NCBI RefSeq assembly: GCF_001663775.1
Contig: NZ_KV467168.1
Span: forward strand, 1,834,870-1,898,869
From: Arthrobacter sp. B6
Lineage (GTDB): Bacteria; Actinomycetota; Actinomycetes; Actinomycetales; Micrococcaceae
Reading direction: 5' to 3'
Length of the DNA: 64,000 bases
The position numbers and the translations under genes are program-made. This document shows positions 49,295-58,271 of the stretch, piece after piece; the first letter of the stretch is position 1; each line of letters opens with the position of its first letter. The notes beneath the pieces are model-generated. The model was not told the origin of the DNA and did no database searches. It saw only the letters and a list, made by a program, of their open reading frames with translations.

Positions 49295-50347
49295 CTAGGC
49301 GCGGGGCCGCGCCGTCGTTCTCCGGATGATGAGCTCGTGGGGTGCGACCGCGGAGCGCACCGCCCCCGTAACGCCGTCGAGCTCGTCCAGCAGCATTTTG
49401 GTGGCGAGCTCGGCCTGCTCATCCGGACGCTGGCCGACGGTGGTCAGGCCCATCGGCTCAGCGAAATCATGGTTGTCGATTCCCACCACGGAGAGTTCCT
49501 CAGGGACGCGGACCCCCAGGCGCATTGCCTCAAAGACAACTCCCATAGCCATTTCGTCGGAGGCACAGAAGATGGCGGTGGGTTTGTCGCCGGGCGATGC
49601 CCACAGCCGGCGGAAAGCCTCCTGCCCGCTGCGGACCGTAAAATCGCCCCATTCATCCCAATCGGGGTTGGTGGGCAGGCCTGCGCCCTGCATCACGTCC
49701 TTGAAGGCCAGGATACGGACCCGGGGAACGTCGAAGTTCAGGTCGGTTTCGTCGTCGCCGTGGATGAGGGCAATGTCGCGGTGCCCCAGCTCGATCAGGT
49801 GCCGGACCGCGGTGGAGGCGGCGGCGTAGTCATCGATGCCGATGTACGCGCATTCCTCGACATGGCCGCCCACCACCACCAACGGGATGTCAATTTTTTG
49901 CAAATGGTCCAGCTCCTCATGGGTAAGAGCCATGCACAGCACCAGCAGCGCATCGATCTGCTTGTAGACCATGGTCTTGCTGAAGAGCCGCTCCCGGTTG
50001 CTGCCGTGGCCGCCCAGGTTGAACAACGAGAGGTTGTAGCTGCGGGCGTGGAGTTCACGGTCGGCGCCCTCGATGGCCTTGGAAAAGAACCACCTGCTCA
50101 CGAAGGGAGCCAGCACCCCGATGGTCTTAGTGCGTCCGGTGGCCAGCCCGGACGCAGAAGATGACGCAACGTAGCCGAGTTCGCCAGCCACCTCAAGGAT
50201 CTTTTCCCGGGTGGCCGGCGACACCCGTGGCAGTCCCCGCACGGCCCGCGAGACGGTGGCTGTGGACACCCCCGCGGCGGCTGCCACATCCTCAATGCTG
50301 ACGCCGCTGTGGCCGCCGCGTTGGGACCTTTCAGATGTGCGTGCCAC
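49295..50347 (-). CDS. LacI family regulator of the alpha-glucoside system
   Basis: A 350-residue LacI protein. The helix-turn-helix is SIEDVAAAAGVSTATVSRAV, followed by the hinge and ligand domain (VVGIDNHDFAEPMGLTTVGQ). Start GTG 50347 behind GAGGGAA gives a normal N-terminus; the longer frame to 50470 is unlikely. Its recognition helix differs from the two repressors at 17.5 and 27.6 kb, and the operators nearby are of the classic AAGCGYTT type. It precedes the ABC sugar importer and faces the same way. Confidence 0.92.
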   Translation of the reverse strand: MARTSERSQRGGHSGVSIEDVAAAAGVSTATVSRAVRGLPRVSPATREKILEVAGELGYVASSSASGLATGRTKTIGVLAPFVSRWFFSKAIEGADRELHARSYNLSLFNLGGHGSNRERLFSKTMVYKQIDALLVLCMALTHEELDHLQKIDIPLVVVGGHVEECAYIGIDDYAAASTAVRHLIELGHRDIALIHGDDETDLNFDVPRVRILAFKDVMQGAGLPTNPDWDEWGDFTVRSGQEAFRRLWASPGDKPTAIFCASDEMAMGVVFEAMRLGVRVPEELSVVGIDNHDFAEPMGLTTVGQRPDEQAELATKMLLDELDGVTGAVRSAVAPHELIIRRTTARPRA

Positions 50348-50479
50348 GGTTGTTCCCTCATGTACTCCCTGCAGGCGTACGCCCTGCTCCAGTGCAATAC
50401 CCCCACGCCATAGTATTTTGACCGCCGCCCCACTTCGCAGTGTTACCTGCGTCCGTGGAGGCGGAATCAAGGGGGCACA

Positions 50480-50734
50480 TTATCTCCGGTCCGGAAGCTG
50501 CCGGCGCAGGCGCACCATTCCGTAGATTGCCAGGAGCGTGGCCAGGAGGCCAAGTGCCCACCACAGCGCGGGCTGTCCGGTTACTTCCAGCCAGACCGTG
50601 ACCACGACCAGGACCACGGCCCAGAAACCCAGGAAACCGATGATGATGTCAAAATCCTCGCCGGACCGGGCACGGCGGCGCTCAGGGCGGACGAGACCCT
50701 CGTTCTGCCCGCCCTGCCCTGAAGACCGCGTCAC
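50480..50734 (-). CDS. Small membrane protein with two helices
   Basis: An 84-residue protein: a charged, Arg-rich N-terminal 28 residues, two hydrophobic helices (about 29-50 and 58-74) and an Arg-rich C-terminus. It overlaps the stop of the permease gene by 4 nt, so it is the last cistron of the importer operon. I recognise no family. It may be an accessory subunit of the importer. Confidence 0.65.
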   Translation of the reverse strand: MTRSSGQGGQNEGLVRPERRRARSGEDFDIIIGFLGFWAVVLVVVTVWLEVTGQPALWWALGLLATLLAIYGMVRLRRQLPDRR

Positions 50735-51624
50735 TTGACAGCACCTGCCGTCAGGCCGGCGATGATCTTACGCTGGAGTACAAGCACCAGGATCACCAAG
50801 GGAATGGTGACGATGGTTCCCGCGGCCATAATGGCCGTGTAGGGGATCTGGTTCGGCTGGGCACCTGCGAAGCTGGCGATGGCCACTGTCACAGGCTGCG
50901 TCGCTTCGTTGGACAGCTGGCTGGCGATCAGGAATTCATTCCACGAGGAGATGAAGGCCAGGATTGCCGTGGTGAAAATGGCGGGCGCGGCGAGCGGCAT
51001 GATTACCTTCCGGAACGCCTGACCCTGCGTACAGCCATCCACCCTGGCTGATTCCTCCAATTCCCACGGCATTTCGCGGAAGAAGGAGGTCAGCGTGTAA
51101 ACGGTCAGGGGAAGCACAAACGAGATGTTTGGGATGATCAGCGCCTGGTATGTACCCATCCAGCCAATGTTGGTGAACAGCTGGAACAGCGGGGTGATCA
51201 GGGCGACGCCCGGGAACATCGAAGCGCCCAGGATGAAGCCGAGCACCAGGAACTTGAACCGGAAATTCAGCCGGGCAAGTGCATAGGCAGCGAAGACGCC
51301 GATCACCAATGAAATCACCGTGACCACCGTGCCGATGATGACGCTGTTGAGCAGTGCCTGCCCAAAGCGGTTGCCGAAGGACGTGTCGAACGCCGTCGCG
51401 AAGTTGTCCATCGTGACGTGGGTGGGAAGGATCGACGTGTCGTAAGTGAAGCCCACTTCCCTGAACGCGGTCACCACCATCCAGTACGCCGGGGCCAGGC
51501 ACCAGATCAAAATGACGGCTGCACTGATGTACGTTCGCCCCTGCGCCCACTTCTCCCGGTTCTGGGCGGTCTTGCGTCCCTTGTCCTGCCGGGCCCGCAA
51601 CTCCGTGGCTGTAGCCGAGGTCAT
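50731..51624 (-). CDS. ABC sugar transporter permease, MalG type
   Basis: A 297-residue inner-membrane permease with six helices. The EAA loop that docks to the ATPase reads EESARVDGCTQGQAFRKVIM. It overlaps the MalF-type permease by 4 nt. No ATPase gene is in the operon, so a shared MsiK-type ATPase encoded elsewhere is expected, as is common in actinobacteria. Confidence 0.92.
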   Translation of the reverse strand: MTSATATELRARQDKGRKTAQNREKWAQGRTYISAAVILIWCLAPAYWMVVTAFREVGFTYDTSILPTHVTMDNFATAFDTSFGNRFGQALLNSVIIGTVVTVISLVIGVFAAYALARLNFRFKFLVLGFILGASMFPGVALITPLFQLFTNIGWMGTYQALIIPNISFVLPLTVYTLTSFFREMPWELEESARVDGCTQGQAFRKVIMPLAAPAIFTTAILAFISSWNEFLIASQLSNEATQPVTVAIASFAGAQPNQIPYTAIMAAGTIVTIPLVILVLVLQRKIIAGLTAGAVK

Positions 51625-52658
51625 TTCTTCCCCTTACCGGTTGCGCCGCTTTGTTCCACAACGTTCGCGCCGAGGAAGCGGACGAAGATGAAAGCGACCA
51701 GAAAGATGATGATGAACGTAATCGTGGACAAGGCAGCGGCCGAGTTGAAGCCTTGCCTGATCTGATTAATCACCAGGATGGACAGCGTGGTGGTGTTGTT
51801 CGCACCCTGCGTCAGGATGTAGGGGAGGTCGAACATCCGCAGTGCATCCAGCGTCCGGAACAGAATCGCCACCATCAGAGCCGGCTTCACGAGCGGCAAG
51901 GTGATCATCCGGAACCGCTGCCAGGCGGTGGCCCCGTCAACCTTGGCCGCCTCATAGACATCCGCAGGGATCATTTGCAGGCCTGCCAGGATCAGCAGGG
52001 CCATGAAGGGCGTTGTCTTCCACGTGTCTGCGATGATCACAGCCCATTTGGCCGGCCACTCGCTGCCTGTCCAGAGGATGGAGGCGTTGAACAGTTTATT
52101 GGCGATGCCTTCGAACGCGAAGATGAAGAGCCACAGCTGGGCCGTCACGGCGGTGGGGATGGCCCACGGCACGAGGACAGCTGCACGGACCATGCTCCGG
52201 CCCTTGAAGGTACGGGCCATGATCATGGCCATCCAGAAGCCAAGGACGGTCTCAAATGTCACCGTGACAATCGTGAAGAAGAACGTCGTGGCTGTTGCCG
52301 ACCAGAATTGGCCGCCGAGGGTTCCCGGAGGACAGGCGACCGTTCCGCCGCCTGGGGCTGCACACTGCTGGCCAATCCAGTTCACATAGTTTTGGATGCC
52401 GGCCGGGCCTCCGGCCGTGAACAGCCCGGTGGCGGGATCCAGGCCGGCGTCCTTCTGGAGGGACATCACGATGGCGCTGATGATCGGGTAAACGATTACT
52501 ATGCCCAGCGCAATGATGGTGGGGGCAAGCAGCCAGGAAGCCCACTTTCCCTGGCTCAGGATCTTGTTGTCTTCCCCAACGCCCTTGGGTCCGTGGTGGA
52601 TCGGGGTCCCGCCCGACGCCGGCGGTTTTACCGACGTCGGGCCTAATTCGGTTGCCAT
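51621..52658 (-). CDS. ABC sugar transporter permease, MalF type
   Basis: A 345-residue permease. The hydrophobic helices start after a 40-residue charged N-terminus; the EAA loop is YEAAKVDGATAWQRFRMITL. A loop with two Cys (QQCAAPGGGTVACPPG) lies between the first helices, outside the membrane. It begins 7 nt after the binding-protein gene. The substrate is probably an alpha-glucoside such as trehalose or maltose because of the divergent GH13 gene. Confidence 0.92.
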   Translation of the reverse strand: MATELGPTSVKPPASGGTPIHHGPKGVGEDNKILSQGKWASWLLAPTIIALGIVIVYPIISAIVMSLQKDAGLDPATGLFTAGGPAGIQNYVNWIGQQCAAPGGGTVACPPGTLGGQFWSATATTFFFTIVTVTFETVLGFWMAMIMARTFKGRSMVRAAVLVPWAIPTAVTAQLWLFIFAFEGIANKLFNASILWTGSEWPAKWAVIIADTWKTTPFMALLILAGLQMIPADVYEAAKVDGATAWQRFRMITLPLVKPALMVAILFRTLDALRMFDLPYILTQGANNTTTLSILVINQIRQGFNSAAALSTITFIIIFLVAFIFVRFLGANVVEQSGATGKGKK

Positions 52659-52665
52659 AACGAAC

Positions 52666-53949
52666 TTACGATCCCGCGCCAGCGGACTCGATGGACGCCT
52701 GCATATCAGCCAGAGCCTGCTCCGCGGACTTCTCACCCTTCAGCGCCGAGTAGGAGTTCTCCTGGATTGCCTTTGTGACGGCCGGGTAGAACGGGGTGAC
52801 CGGGCGGGGCACTGCGTTCTCGATGGAGGTCTTCAGGACAGGCAGGTAAGGCAGCTTCGCCACCAGTTCCTGGTCCTCATACAGTGAGCCGAGGACCGGG
52901 GCGAGGGAGCCCTGGGTGGCAAAGAACTTCTGCTGTTCCTCTTCGATCAGGAATTTGACGAAGTCCCGTGCCGTGGCCTTGTTCTTGGAGTAGACGCTGA
53001 TGGCGGCATTGTGTCCGCCGAGGGTGGATGCTCCGGGGCCATCCTCGCCCGGCAGGGCAGTCATGCCCAGCACGTCCTTGACCACGGAGGAACCTTCAGT
53101 CGTGGCGAGGTTGTAAACGTAGGGCCAGTTGCGGAGGAAGAGCAGGTTGCCGGACTGGAAGGCGCGGCGGCTTTCCTCTTCCTGGTAAGTGATGGCTTCT
53201 GCAGGAATGTTCCCGTTCGCGAAGGCGTCAACAAGGTTCTGAAGGCCTTGCTCGGCATCGGGTGTGGTGAGGCTTGGGTTGCCCTGCTCATCCAGGACTG
53301 AACCGCCGGCCGAGTTGATGGCTTCGGAGACATTGACCGTCAGGCCCTCATACTGCTTGAACTGACCTGAGTAGCAGCCGATGTTGTTGGCCTTGGCGAT
53401 GGAGCACATCTCCATCATTTCGTTCCACGTCTTAGGCGGCGTGGCGACCAGGTCTTTGCGGTAGTACAGGATGCCGCCGTCGGAGGAAACAGGAGCGGTG
53501 TAGAGCTTGCCCTGGTAGGTTCCGGCTTCGATGGTGGGCTCAAGCATGCCGTCCGTATCGATGGCCATTTCGCCTTCGAGAGGCTGCAGCCAGCCGCGGG
53601 CTGCGAATTCGGCAGTCCAGATGACGTCAACGCTGGCGACGTCATAGTTTTCGTTCTTGGCCTGGAAGTTCTGGACCAGGTCATCGTGCTGCTGGTCGGC
53701 CTGGTCCGTCTGCTCCTTGAACGTCACCTGCTCGTCGGGGTGTGCAGCATTCCATTTATCCAGGAGGGGGCGGACCACGTTGCTGTTGTCCTTGCCCTGC
53801 ACGTACGTGATGGGGCCGCGGCCCTCGAGGTTGGCTTCGGCATCGCCGCCGCCTGTGGTGCCCCCGCCGCCACCGCCGGCACAGGCGGAAAGCGTCAGGG
53901 CCAAAATGCCGGCAGTTGCTGCCGGGAGTAAGAACTTACGGGATTTCAT
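52666..53949 (-). CDS. ABC sugar-binding lipoprotein, family 1
   Basis: A 427-residue SBP_bac_1 protein. Signal peptide with lipobox LSAC, a Gly-rich linker (AGGGGGGTTGGG), then the binding domain (VASVDVIWTAEFAARGWLQP, KDLVATPPKTWNEM, FLRNWPYVYNLAT). The start at 53949 follows GAGGAG. It is the first gene of the importer operon and diverges from GH13 across an operator at 54034-54052. Confidence 0.93.
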   Translation of the reverse strand: MKSRKFLLPAATAGILALTLSACAGGGGGGTTGGGDAEANLEGRGPITYVQGKDNSNVVRPLLDKWNAAHPDEQVTFKEQTDQADQQHDDLVQNFQAKNENYDVASVDVIWTAEFAARGWLQPLEGEMAIDTDGMLEPTIEAGTYQGKLYTAPVSSDGGILYYRKDLVATPPKTWNEMMEMCSIAKANNIGCYSGQFKQYEGLTVNVSEAINSAGGSVLDEQGNPSLTTPDAEQGLQNLVDAFANGNIPAEAITYQEEESRRAFQSGNLLFLRNWPYVYNLATTEGSSVVKDVLGMTALPGEDGPGASTLGGHNAAISVYSKNKATARDFVKFLIEEEQQKFFATQGSLAPVLGSLYEDQELVAKLPYLPVLKTSIENAVPRPVTPFYPAVTKAIQENSYSALKGEKSAEQALADMQASIESAGAGS

Positions 53950-54033
53950 CGCTTGAGGCTCCTCGCTGAGTGACAAGAAAGTAGTGAGTGCGGTTGATGT
54001 GGTGACAGTCACACTAGTAACGTTGCCGGAAGA

Positions 54034-54052
54034 AATGCAAGCGTTTACATCA
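54034..54052. promoter_or_regulatory. LacI/CcpA-type operator between importer and GH13
   Basis: ATGCAAGCGTTTACATCA contains the core TGCAAGCGTTTACA, the classical LacI-family half-palindrome around the central CG. It lies 24 nt before the GH13 start and 85 nt before the binding-protein start, so it can serve both directions. Confidence 0.72.
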
Positions 54053-54075
54053 AAAAGTTACCTGACAGGAACCAA

Positions 54076-55914
54076 ATGCACCACTCACCCGTTCCCACCC
54101 CCGCTTCTGCGCTAAGCTCCTGGTGGGCCAGCGCCGCCGTCTACCAGGTCTATCCCCGCTCCTTCGCTGACGCCAACGGGGACGGAATGGGTGATCTCCG
54201 CGGTGTTACGGCCCGCCTGCCCTACCTGCGGCAGCTGGGAGTGGATGCCCTGTGGCTTTCGCCCTTCTACAAATCACCACAGGCCGACGGCGGATACGAC
54301 GTGGCAGACTACCGCCAGGTGGACCCGCTTTTCGGGACCCTGGCGGACTTCGACGCAATGTTACAGAATGCTCACGGCCTCGGCCTGAAAGTCATTGTTG
54401 ACCTCGTTCCGAACCACACGTCGGACGAACATGCGTGGTTCCAGGAGGCACTGGCCTCCCCTCCCGGATCCCCCGCGCGGGACCGTTACATGTTCCGGAC
54501 GGGCAAGGACGAGGTCCCCGGCTCCGGCGACGGAAACCTCGCCCCGAACAACTGGCGCTCGATCTTCGGCGGCCCCGCCTGGAGCAGGGTCACGGAAGCG
54601 GACGGCACTCCCGGCGAATGGTACCTCCACCTTTTCGATACCAAACAGCCTGACCTGAACTGGGACAACCCCGAGGTCCAGGAGGAAATGCGTTCCGTGA
54701 TGCGCTTCTGGCTGGACCGCGGCGTGGACGGCTTCCGTGTGGATGTTGCCCACGGCATGGTCAAGGAAGCCGGCCTGCCGGACTGGGACGGTGTGGCCGC
54801 CATGGTGGAGGGCACGGTGGAACAGGCGCCGGACCGGCAGCACACCCCGCCGGGGGATGCCCCGGGGGCGCACACCGAGGCGCAGGAGCCGCACCGCGCG
54901 GTTTCGCCGCTGTATCCGCCGTCGCCCTTCTTTGACCAGGACGGCGTGCATGACATTTACCGCGACTGGAACCGCCTGCTGGCCGCCTACGACGGTGACC
55001 GGATGATGGTGGCCGAGGCGTGGGTGGAACCGGCGGAACGTCTGGCCCGGTATGTCCGCAAGGACGAAATGCAGCAGGCCTTCAACTTCGATTTCCTCCT
55101 GGCCGGTTGGGACGGGGAGCGCATGGCGGCAGCCATCGAAGCTTCGCTCCTGGCTGCCGCATCCGTGGAGGCGCCGTCCACGTGGGTGCTCAGCAACCAT
55201 GACACCGTGCGCCACACCACGCGCTTTGGGCTGAAGGATCCCACCACGTTCCCCAAGGGCCTCGGATCCCGGGATGAACAGCCCGACGCTGTTCTGGGGC
55301 TGCAGCGGGCACGTGCCGCCACTTTGGTCTCGTTCGCGCTGCCAGGGTCCGTCTACATATACCAGGGCGAGGAACTGGGACTTCCGGAGCACACCACGCT
55401 CCCGGACGAAGCCCGGCAGGATCCAACGTTCTTCCGCACCAAGGGCGCAGAGATCGGCCGCGACGGCTGCCGGGTGCCGCTCCCGTGGAAAGCAGATGAG
55501 CCGGGATACGGTTTCGCCGGGACGTTCACCGCGGGCAGCGCGAAGCCAACTCCCGACGCCGGCCCTGGCGCCCGCGTGCCCACGGCACCGTGGCTGCCCC
55601 AACCGGAATCTTTCCAGGACCTGGCTGCAGACCGACAGGACGGCGTCGAGGGTTCCACGCTGGAGCTCTACCGTTCGGCACTTGCATTCCGCTCCGCCCA
55701 CAGGCTTGGATCCGGATCCTTCCAGTGGGCGGACACCCATCATCCGGAGGATGGCCTCCTGGCGTTCCACAACGGGGACGTACTGGTCCTGTGCAACCTG
55801 GGGACAGCCGCAGTCCCGGTACCCGCCGGCTTCACGGTGTCGCTGACAAGCGCACCGCCGGCGGAAGGTGTGGCCGAAATCCCGCCGAACTGCAGTGTCT
55901 ACCTGACCCGCTGA
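54076..55914 (+). CDS. GH13 alpha-glucosidase
   Basis: A 612-residue alpha-amylase superfamily enzyme, cytosolic, likely alpha-1,4/1,6-glucosidase or trehalulose/isomaltose hydrolase. GH13 motifs in order: DLVPNHTS, GFRVDVAHG (nucleophile Asp), MVAEAWV (acid Glu) and LSNHDTVRH. The first beta strand reads VYQVYPRSFADANGDGMGDL. CAGGA precedes the ATG. A Pro/Glu-rich insert (about residues 255-290) is unusual. It shares an operator with the divergent importer. Its stop is only 3 nt from the convergent gene's stop. Confidence 0.93.
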   Translation: MHHSPVPTPASALSSWWASAAVYQVYPRSFADANGDGMGDLRGVTARLPYLRQLGVDALWLSPFYKSPQADGGYDVADYRQVDPLFGTLADFDAMLQNAHGLGLKVIVDLVPNHTSDEHAWFQEALASPPGSPARDRYMFRTGKDEVPGSGDGNLAPNNWRSIFGGPAWSRVTEADGTPGEWYLHLFDTKQPDLNWDNPEVQEEMRSVMRFWLDRGVDGFRVDVAHGMVKEAGLPDWDGVAAMVEGTVEQAPDRQHTPPGDAPGAHTEAQEPHRAVSPLYPPSPFFDQDGVHDIYRDWNRLLAAYDGDRMMVAEAWVEPAERLARYVRKDEMQQAFNFDFLLAGWDGERMAAAIEASLLAAASVEAPSTWVLSNHDTVRHTTRFGLKDPTTFPKGLGSRDEQPDAVLGLQRARAATLVSFALPGSVYIYQGEELGLPEHTTLPDEARQDPTFFRTKGAEIGRDGCRVPLPWKADEPGYGFAGTFTAGSAKPTPDAGPGARVPTAPWLPQPESFQDLAADRQDGVEGSTLELYRSALAFRSAHRLGSGSFQWADTHHPEDGLLAFHNGDVLVLCNLGTAAVPVPAGFTVSLTSAPPAEGVAEIPPNCSVYLTR

Positions 55915-55917
55915 ATG

Positions 55918-56529
55918 TCAGCGGACGCGTTCGGCCCGGCTGAACCGCGTCCGCGCACCGGCGCCAATGTGGATCAACACGGGTGTGCGTTTGCCAACCA
56001 CCGTGTCCAGGGCGTCCACCAGGGTTGCCACTTCGGCCGCCAGCAGATGCGGGGCGACGCCTTGGCGCGGGAGGAGCCGGACCTTCAGCGCCGGGCGGCC
56101 ATTAACCGCGTACGTGGCGACGGTGGCACCCGCCAGGTCCGGCCGCTCCGCGAGGGCGTGCTTGAGGGCCTGTTCGGCCACCCCTCCCCCGATCCGGACT
56201 TCGCCGGCGACGTCGCCGGCGTCGTCATCTGAAACCAGCAGGTTGGTGCGGCCCTTGCCCTGCTGGGCCACCCAGGCAACCATCAGCCCGATCAGCAGCA
56301 GGGTCACGAGGACCAGCACGATCCAGAGCCAGCTCTCCGGCCTGCCGGGAAACCGGGTGCTGTTAAAGGCCTGGTTAATCCCCTGCCAGGCACCTTCCGA
56401 CCAGGAATGCCACCACGTGGCGACGGCCGGAACGGTGGACAGCAGGACCAGGAAAACGCCTATGGCGAGCAGCTTGACGCCAAGGATCCCCACCAGGATC
56501 CGGTTGAGCAGGACAGGCGTACCGGTCAC
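55918..56529 (-). CDS. Asp23-cluster membrane protein (AmaP-like)
   Basis: A 203-residue protein with two membrane helices (about residues 10-34 and 66-88) and a cytosolic C-terminal domain (GEVRIGGGVAEQALKHALAE, RPALKVRLLPRQGV). This matches the AmaP type, which anchors Asp23 to the membrane. It is last in a five-gene chain of 4-nt overlaps. The family name is inferred from context and layout rather than from a motif. Confidence 0.7.
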   Translation of the reverse strand: MTGTPVLLNRILVGILGVKLLAIGVFLVLLSTVPAVATWWHSWSEGAWQGINQAFNSTRFPGRPESWLWIVLVLVTLLLIGLMVAWVAQQGKGRTNLLVSDDDAGDVAGEVRIGGGVAEQALKHALAERPDLAGATVATYAVNGRPALKVRLLPRQGVAPHLLAAEVATLVDALDTVVGKRTPVLIHIGAGARTRFSRAERVR

Positions 56530-57119
56530 GCGCCGATCACCCCCGACGTTGCCAGGTTGACCCGGACCTCGGGAACCGGAACCAGCGACATCTCGCCGAG
56601 TTCGCCTTCCACAGCTTCGAGGATTGCGGCCTCATCAACCGGCACGCCGGACGTGGGACGGACGTTCACGACAATCTGGCGCCGGGATATCACCACCATG
56701 ACCTGTTCCGGTGTGACGTTTGCAGCGACCCGGGCGCGGCGCGCCAGCGCCGACGCGATGACCTCGTCGTCCACCACCACCGCGGGACTGCTCCAGCCAG
56801 CCTCGTGGCCATTGAGCACATGCCGCGCGCGACGGCCGGGAAGGACTGCGTTGAGAACGAAAAACAGTCCGATCATCGCCAGCACCGCGCCCAAGGCGCC
56901 CAGCAGCAACGGGGGCATTCCGGAAGGCAGCGCCACGAGGCGTTCCGCCGCGGTCTGGGGTTCGATGAGCCAGGCCGGCTGGCCGATGGCGTGGACGGCT
57001 GATTCCAGGAGCCCGTAGGCACAGAGCACCACCACGAGGCCTGCGGCCAGGCTAGCCGCCACCGCACGGGACGAGTGGGTCTCGCGGTAAAGGACCTTTT
57101 GTTTGTCCGGTTGACTCAT
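56526..57119 (-). CDS. DUF6286-type membrane protein of the Asp23 cluster
   Basis: A 197-residue protein with two N-terminal membrane helices (about 20-40 and 70-92) and a soluble C-terminal half (SRRQIVVNVRPTSGVPVDEA). It overlaps both neighbours by 4 nt. DUF6286 proteins accompany Asp23 genes in actinobacteria; function unknown. Confidence 0.72.
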   Translation of the reverse strand: MSQPDKQKVLYRETHSSRAVAASLAAGLVVVLCAYGLLESAVHAIGQPAWLIEPQTAAERLVALPSGMPPLLLGALGAVLAMIGLFFVLNAVLPGRRARHVLNGHEAGWSSPAVVVDDEVIASALARRARVAANVTPEQVMVVISRRQIVVNVRPTSGVPVDEAAILEAVEGELGEMSLVPVPEVRVNLATSGVIGA

Positions 57120-57496
57120 TTCACCCGTCCTCCTTCACTGATCCTGACCCCGCTGATCCGGATGTCCACGCGGCTGAGCCGGGCACCGCTGAGTGCCGTG
57201 ACGGTAGCCAGGATCCGGGCTTTGGCGGCTACGGTCCGGTCCCAGATGGACCCCCCGAACGACGCGATCCTGGCGGCGTCGGCCACGACTGCCTTGAGCG
57301 GCGGAATGTTGATGGGCGCAACGAGGGACAGGGCCAGCAGGCCGTCGTCGTCGGACCAGTCCGCGCGGACGTCCTGGGCAGGCACGCCCAGGGCCTCCGC
57401 TGCCGCAGCCTTCGCCAGGCTGGTAAGGGCCTGGGTACTGATGCGGTTGTGGCCGGCAAGGACCTGGCCCTGAAGCGCCGGTGCAGGCGAACTCAT
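57116..57496 (-). CDS. Small Asp23-cluster protein
   Basis: A 126-residue soluble protein (GHNRISTQALTSLAKAAAAE, GVRISEGGRVK) overlapping the neighbours by 4 nt. It resembles a degenerate Asp23-like domain, but I cannot name the family. A longer frame upstream covers other genes and is not credible. Confidence 0.65.
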   Translation of the reverse strand: MSSPAPALQGQVLAGHNRISTQALTSLAKAAAAEALGVPAQDVRADWSDDDGLLALSLVAPINIPPLKAVVADAARIASFGGSIWDRTVAAKARILATVTALSGARLSRVDIRISGVRISEGGRVK

Positions 57497-57684
57497 GACG
57501 AGGAGCGCCGGCCGATGATGGCGTCCAGGACACCGCGCAGGTCCAGTTTCCCTTCCGCAGCGCGGCCCAGCAGGGCTCCGATTCCCATAAACAGCAGCGA
57601 CACCAGGAAGCCCCACAGCCCGAACTGGAAGGACATAAACGCCACGAAGGCGCCTATTCCGATTCCCACAACGGTCAGGTTCAC
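57493..57684 (-). CDS. DUF2273 small membrane protein
   Basis: A 63-residue protein with two hydrophobic helices joined by a short turn (NLTVVGIGIGAFVAFMSFQF, then LWGFLVSLLFMGIGALLGRA), matching DUF2273, a companion of Asp23. Overlaps both neighbours by 4 nt. Confidence 0.82.
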   Translation of the reverse strand: MNLTVVGIGIGAFVAFMSFQFGLWGFLVSLLFMGIGALLGRAAEGKLDLRGVLDAIIGRRSSS

Positions 57685-58136
57685 AGGAGGGCCTCCCTTT
57701 CTGTAGTGGCCGGGCCTGACGGTTTAACAGGCGGGGCCACATAGACATCCGTGATTTCGACGTTCACTTCAATGACTTGCAGGCCAACCAGCTCTTCAAC
57801 GGCTCTGTAAACGGAAGACCGGACCTGGTCAGCGAGGGAGTGCAGCGGGGCACCGTAGGTGGCCACCAGGCTGATGTCCACCGCGACCTGCGTCTCGCCA
57901 ACCTCGGCGTGCACTCCGGTTGCGTGGTCGGAACTGCCGACGGCGTCCCGGATGGCACCGAGGGCGCGGGACGGCCCGGAACCAAGGGAATAGACCCCCG
58001 GGACTGAGCGGGCGGCGATGCCGGCAACCTTGGCAACTGCAGTTTCAGAGATGACGGTGCGGCCCTGGCCGGGCACCAGGTTTCCGGCGCTATGTTTCTG
58101 GACGCCCGCATCGGGTTGTGGGTTCTGGTATTCCAT
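57681..58136 (-). CDS. Asp23/Gls24 family envelope-stress protein
   Basis: A 151-residue Asp23/Gls24 protein. The core reads AVAKVAGIAARSVPGVYSLG, VAVDISLVATYGAPLHSLAD and IEVNVEITDVYVAPP. These proteins form membrane-linked assemblies under alkaline or cell-wall stress in Gram-positives. It is the first gene of the five-gene cluster. No stress promoter is evident in the 135 nt upstream. Confidence 0.9.
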   Translation of the reverse strand: MEYQNPQPDAGVQKHSAGNLVPGQGRTVISETAVAKVAGIAARSVPGVYSLGSGPSRALGAIRDAVGSSDHATGVHAEVGETQVAVDISLVATYGAPLHSLADQVRSSVYRAVEELVGLQVIEVNVEITDVYVAPPVKPSGPATTEREALL

Positions 58137-58172
58137 CAGGCACTCCCCCTTCTGTTGAACCCAACCCTATCC

Positions 58173-58230
58173 CCTGCCTGTGCCTTAACGGCAGGAGGCG
58201 GGAACGCCGGCCAAGCCGGACGTCCCCGCC
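58173..58230 (-). terminator. Two adjacent stem-loops after the levansucrase gene
   Basis: CCTGCC (58173-58178) pairs with GGCAGG (58190-58195). Next, a longer stem spans 58197-58230 (GGCGGG with CCCCGCC and an inner CCGGC/GCCGG). They lie downstream of the levansucrase stop and just upstream of Asp23. Confidence 0.55.
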
Positions 58231-58271
58231 CCTACCTGCGGGAGCTGCAGTTCAGCTTCCCTGTGTGCGGG

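Noticed and set aside
54361..55770. A 469-codon minus-strand frame inside the GH13 gene
   Set aside because: Antisense shadow; no family signal, while the plus strand encodes all GH13 motifs.
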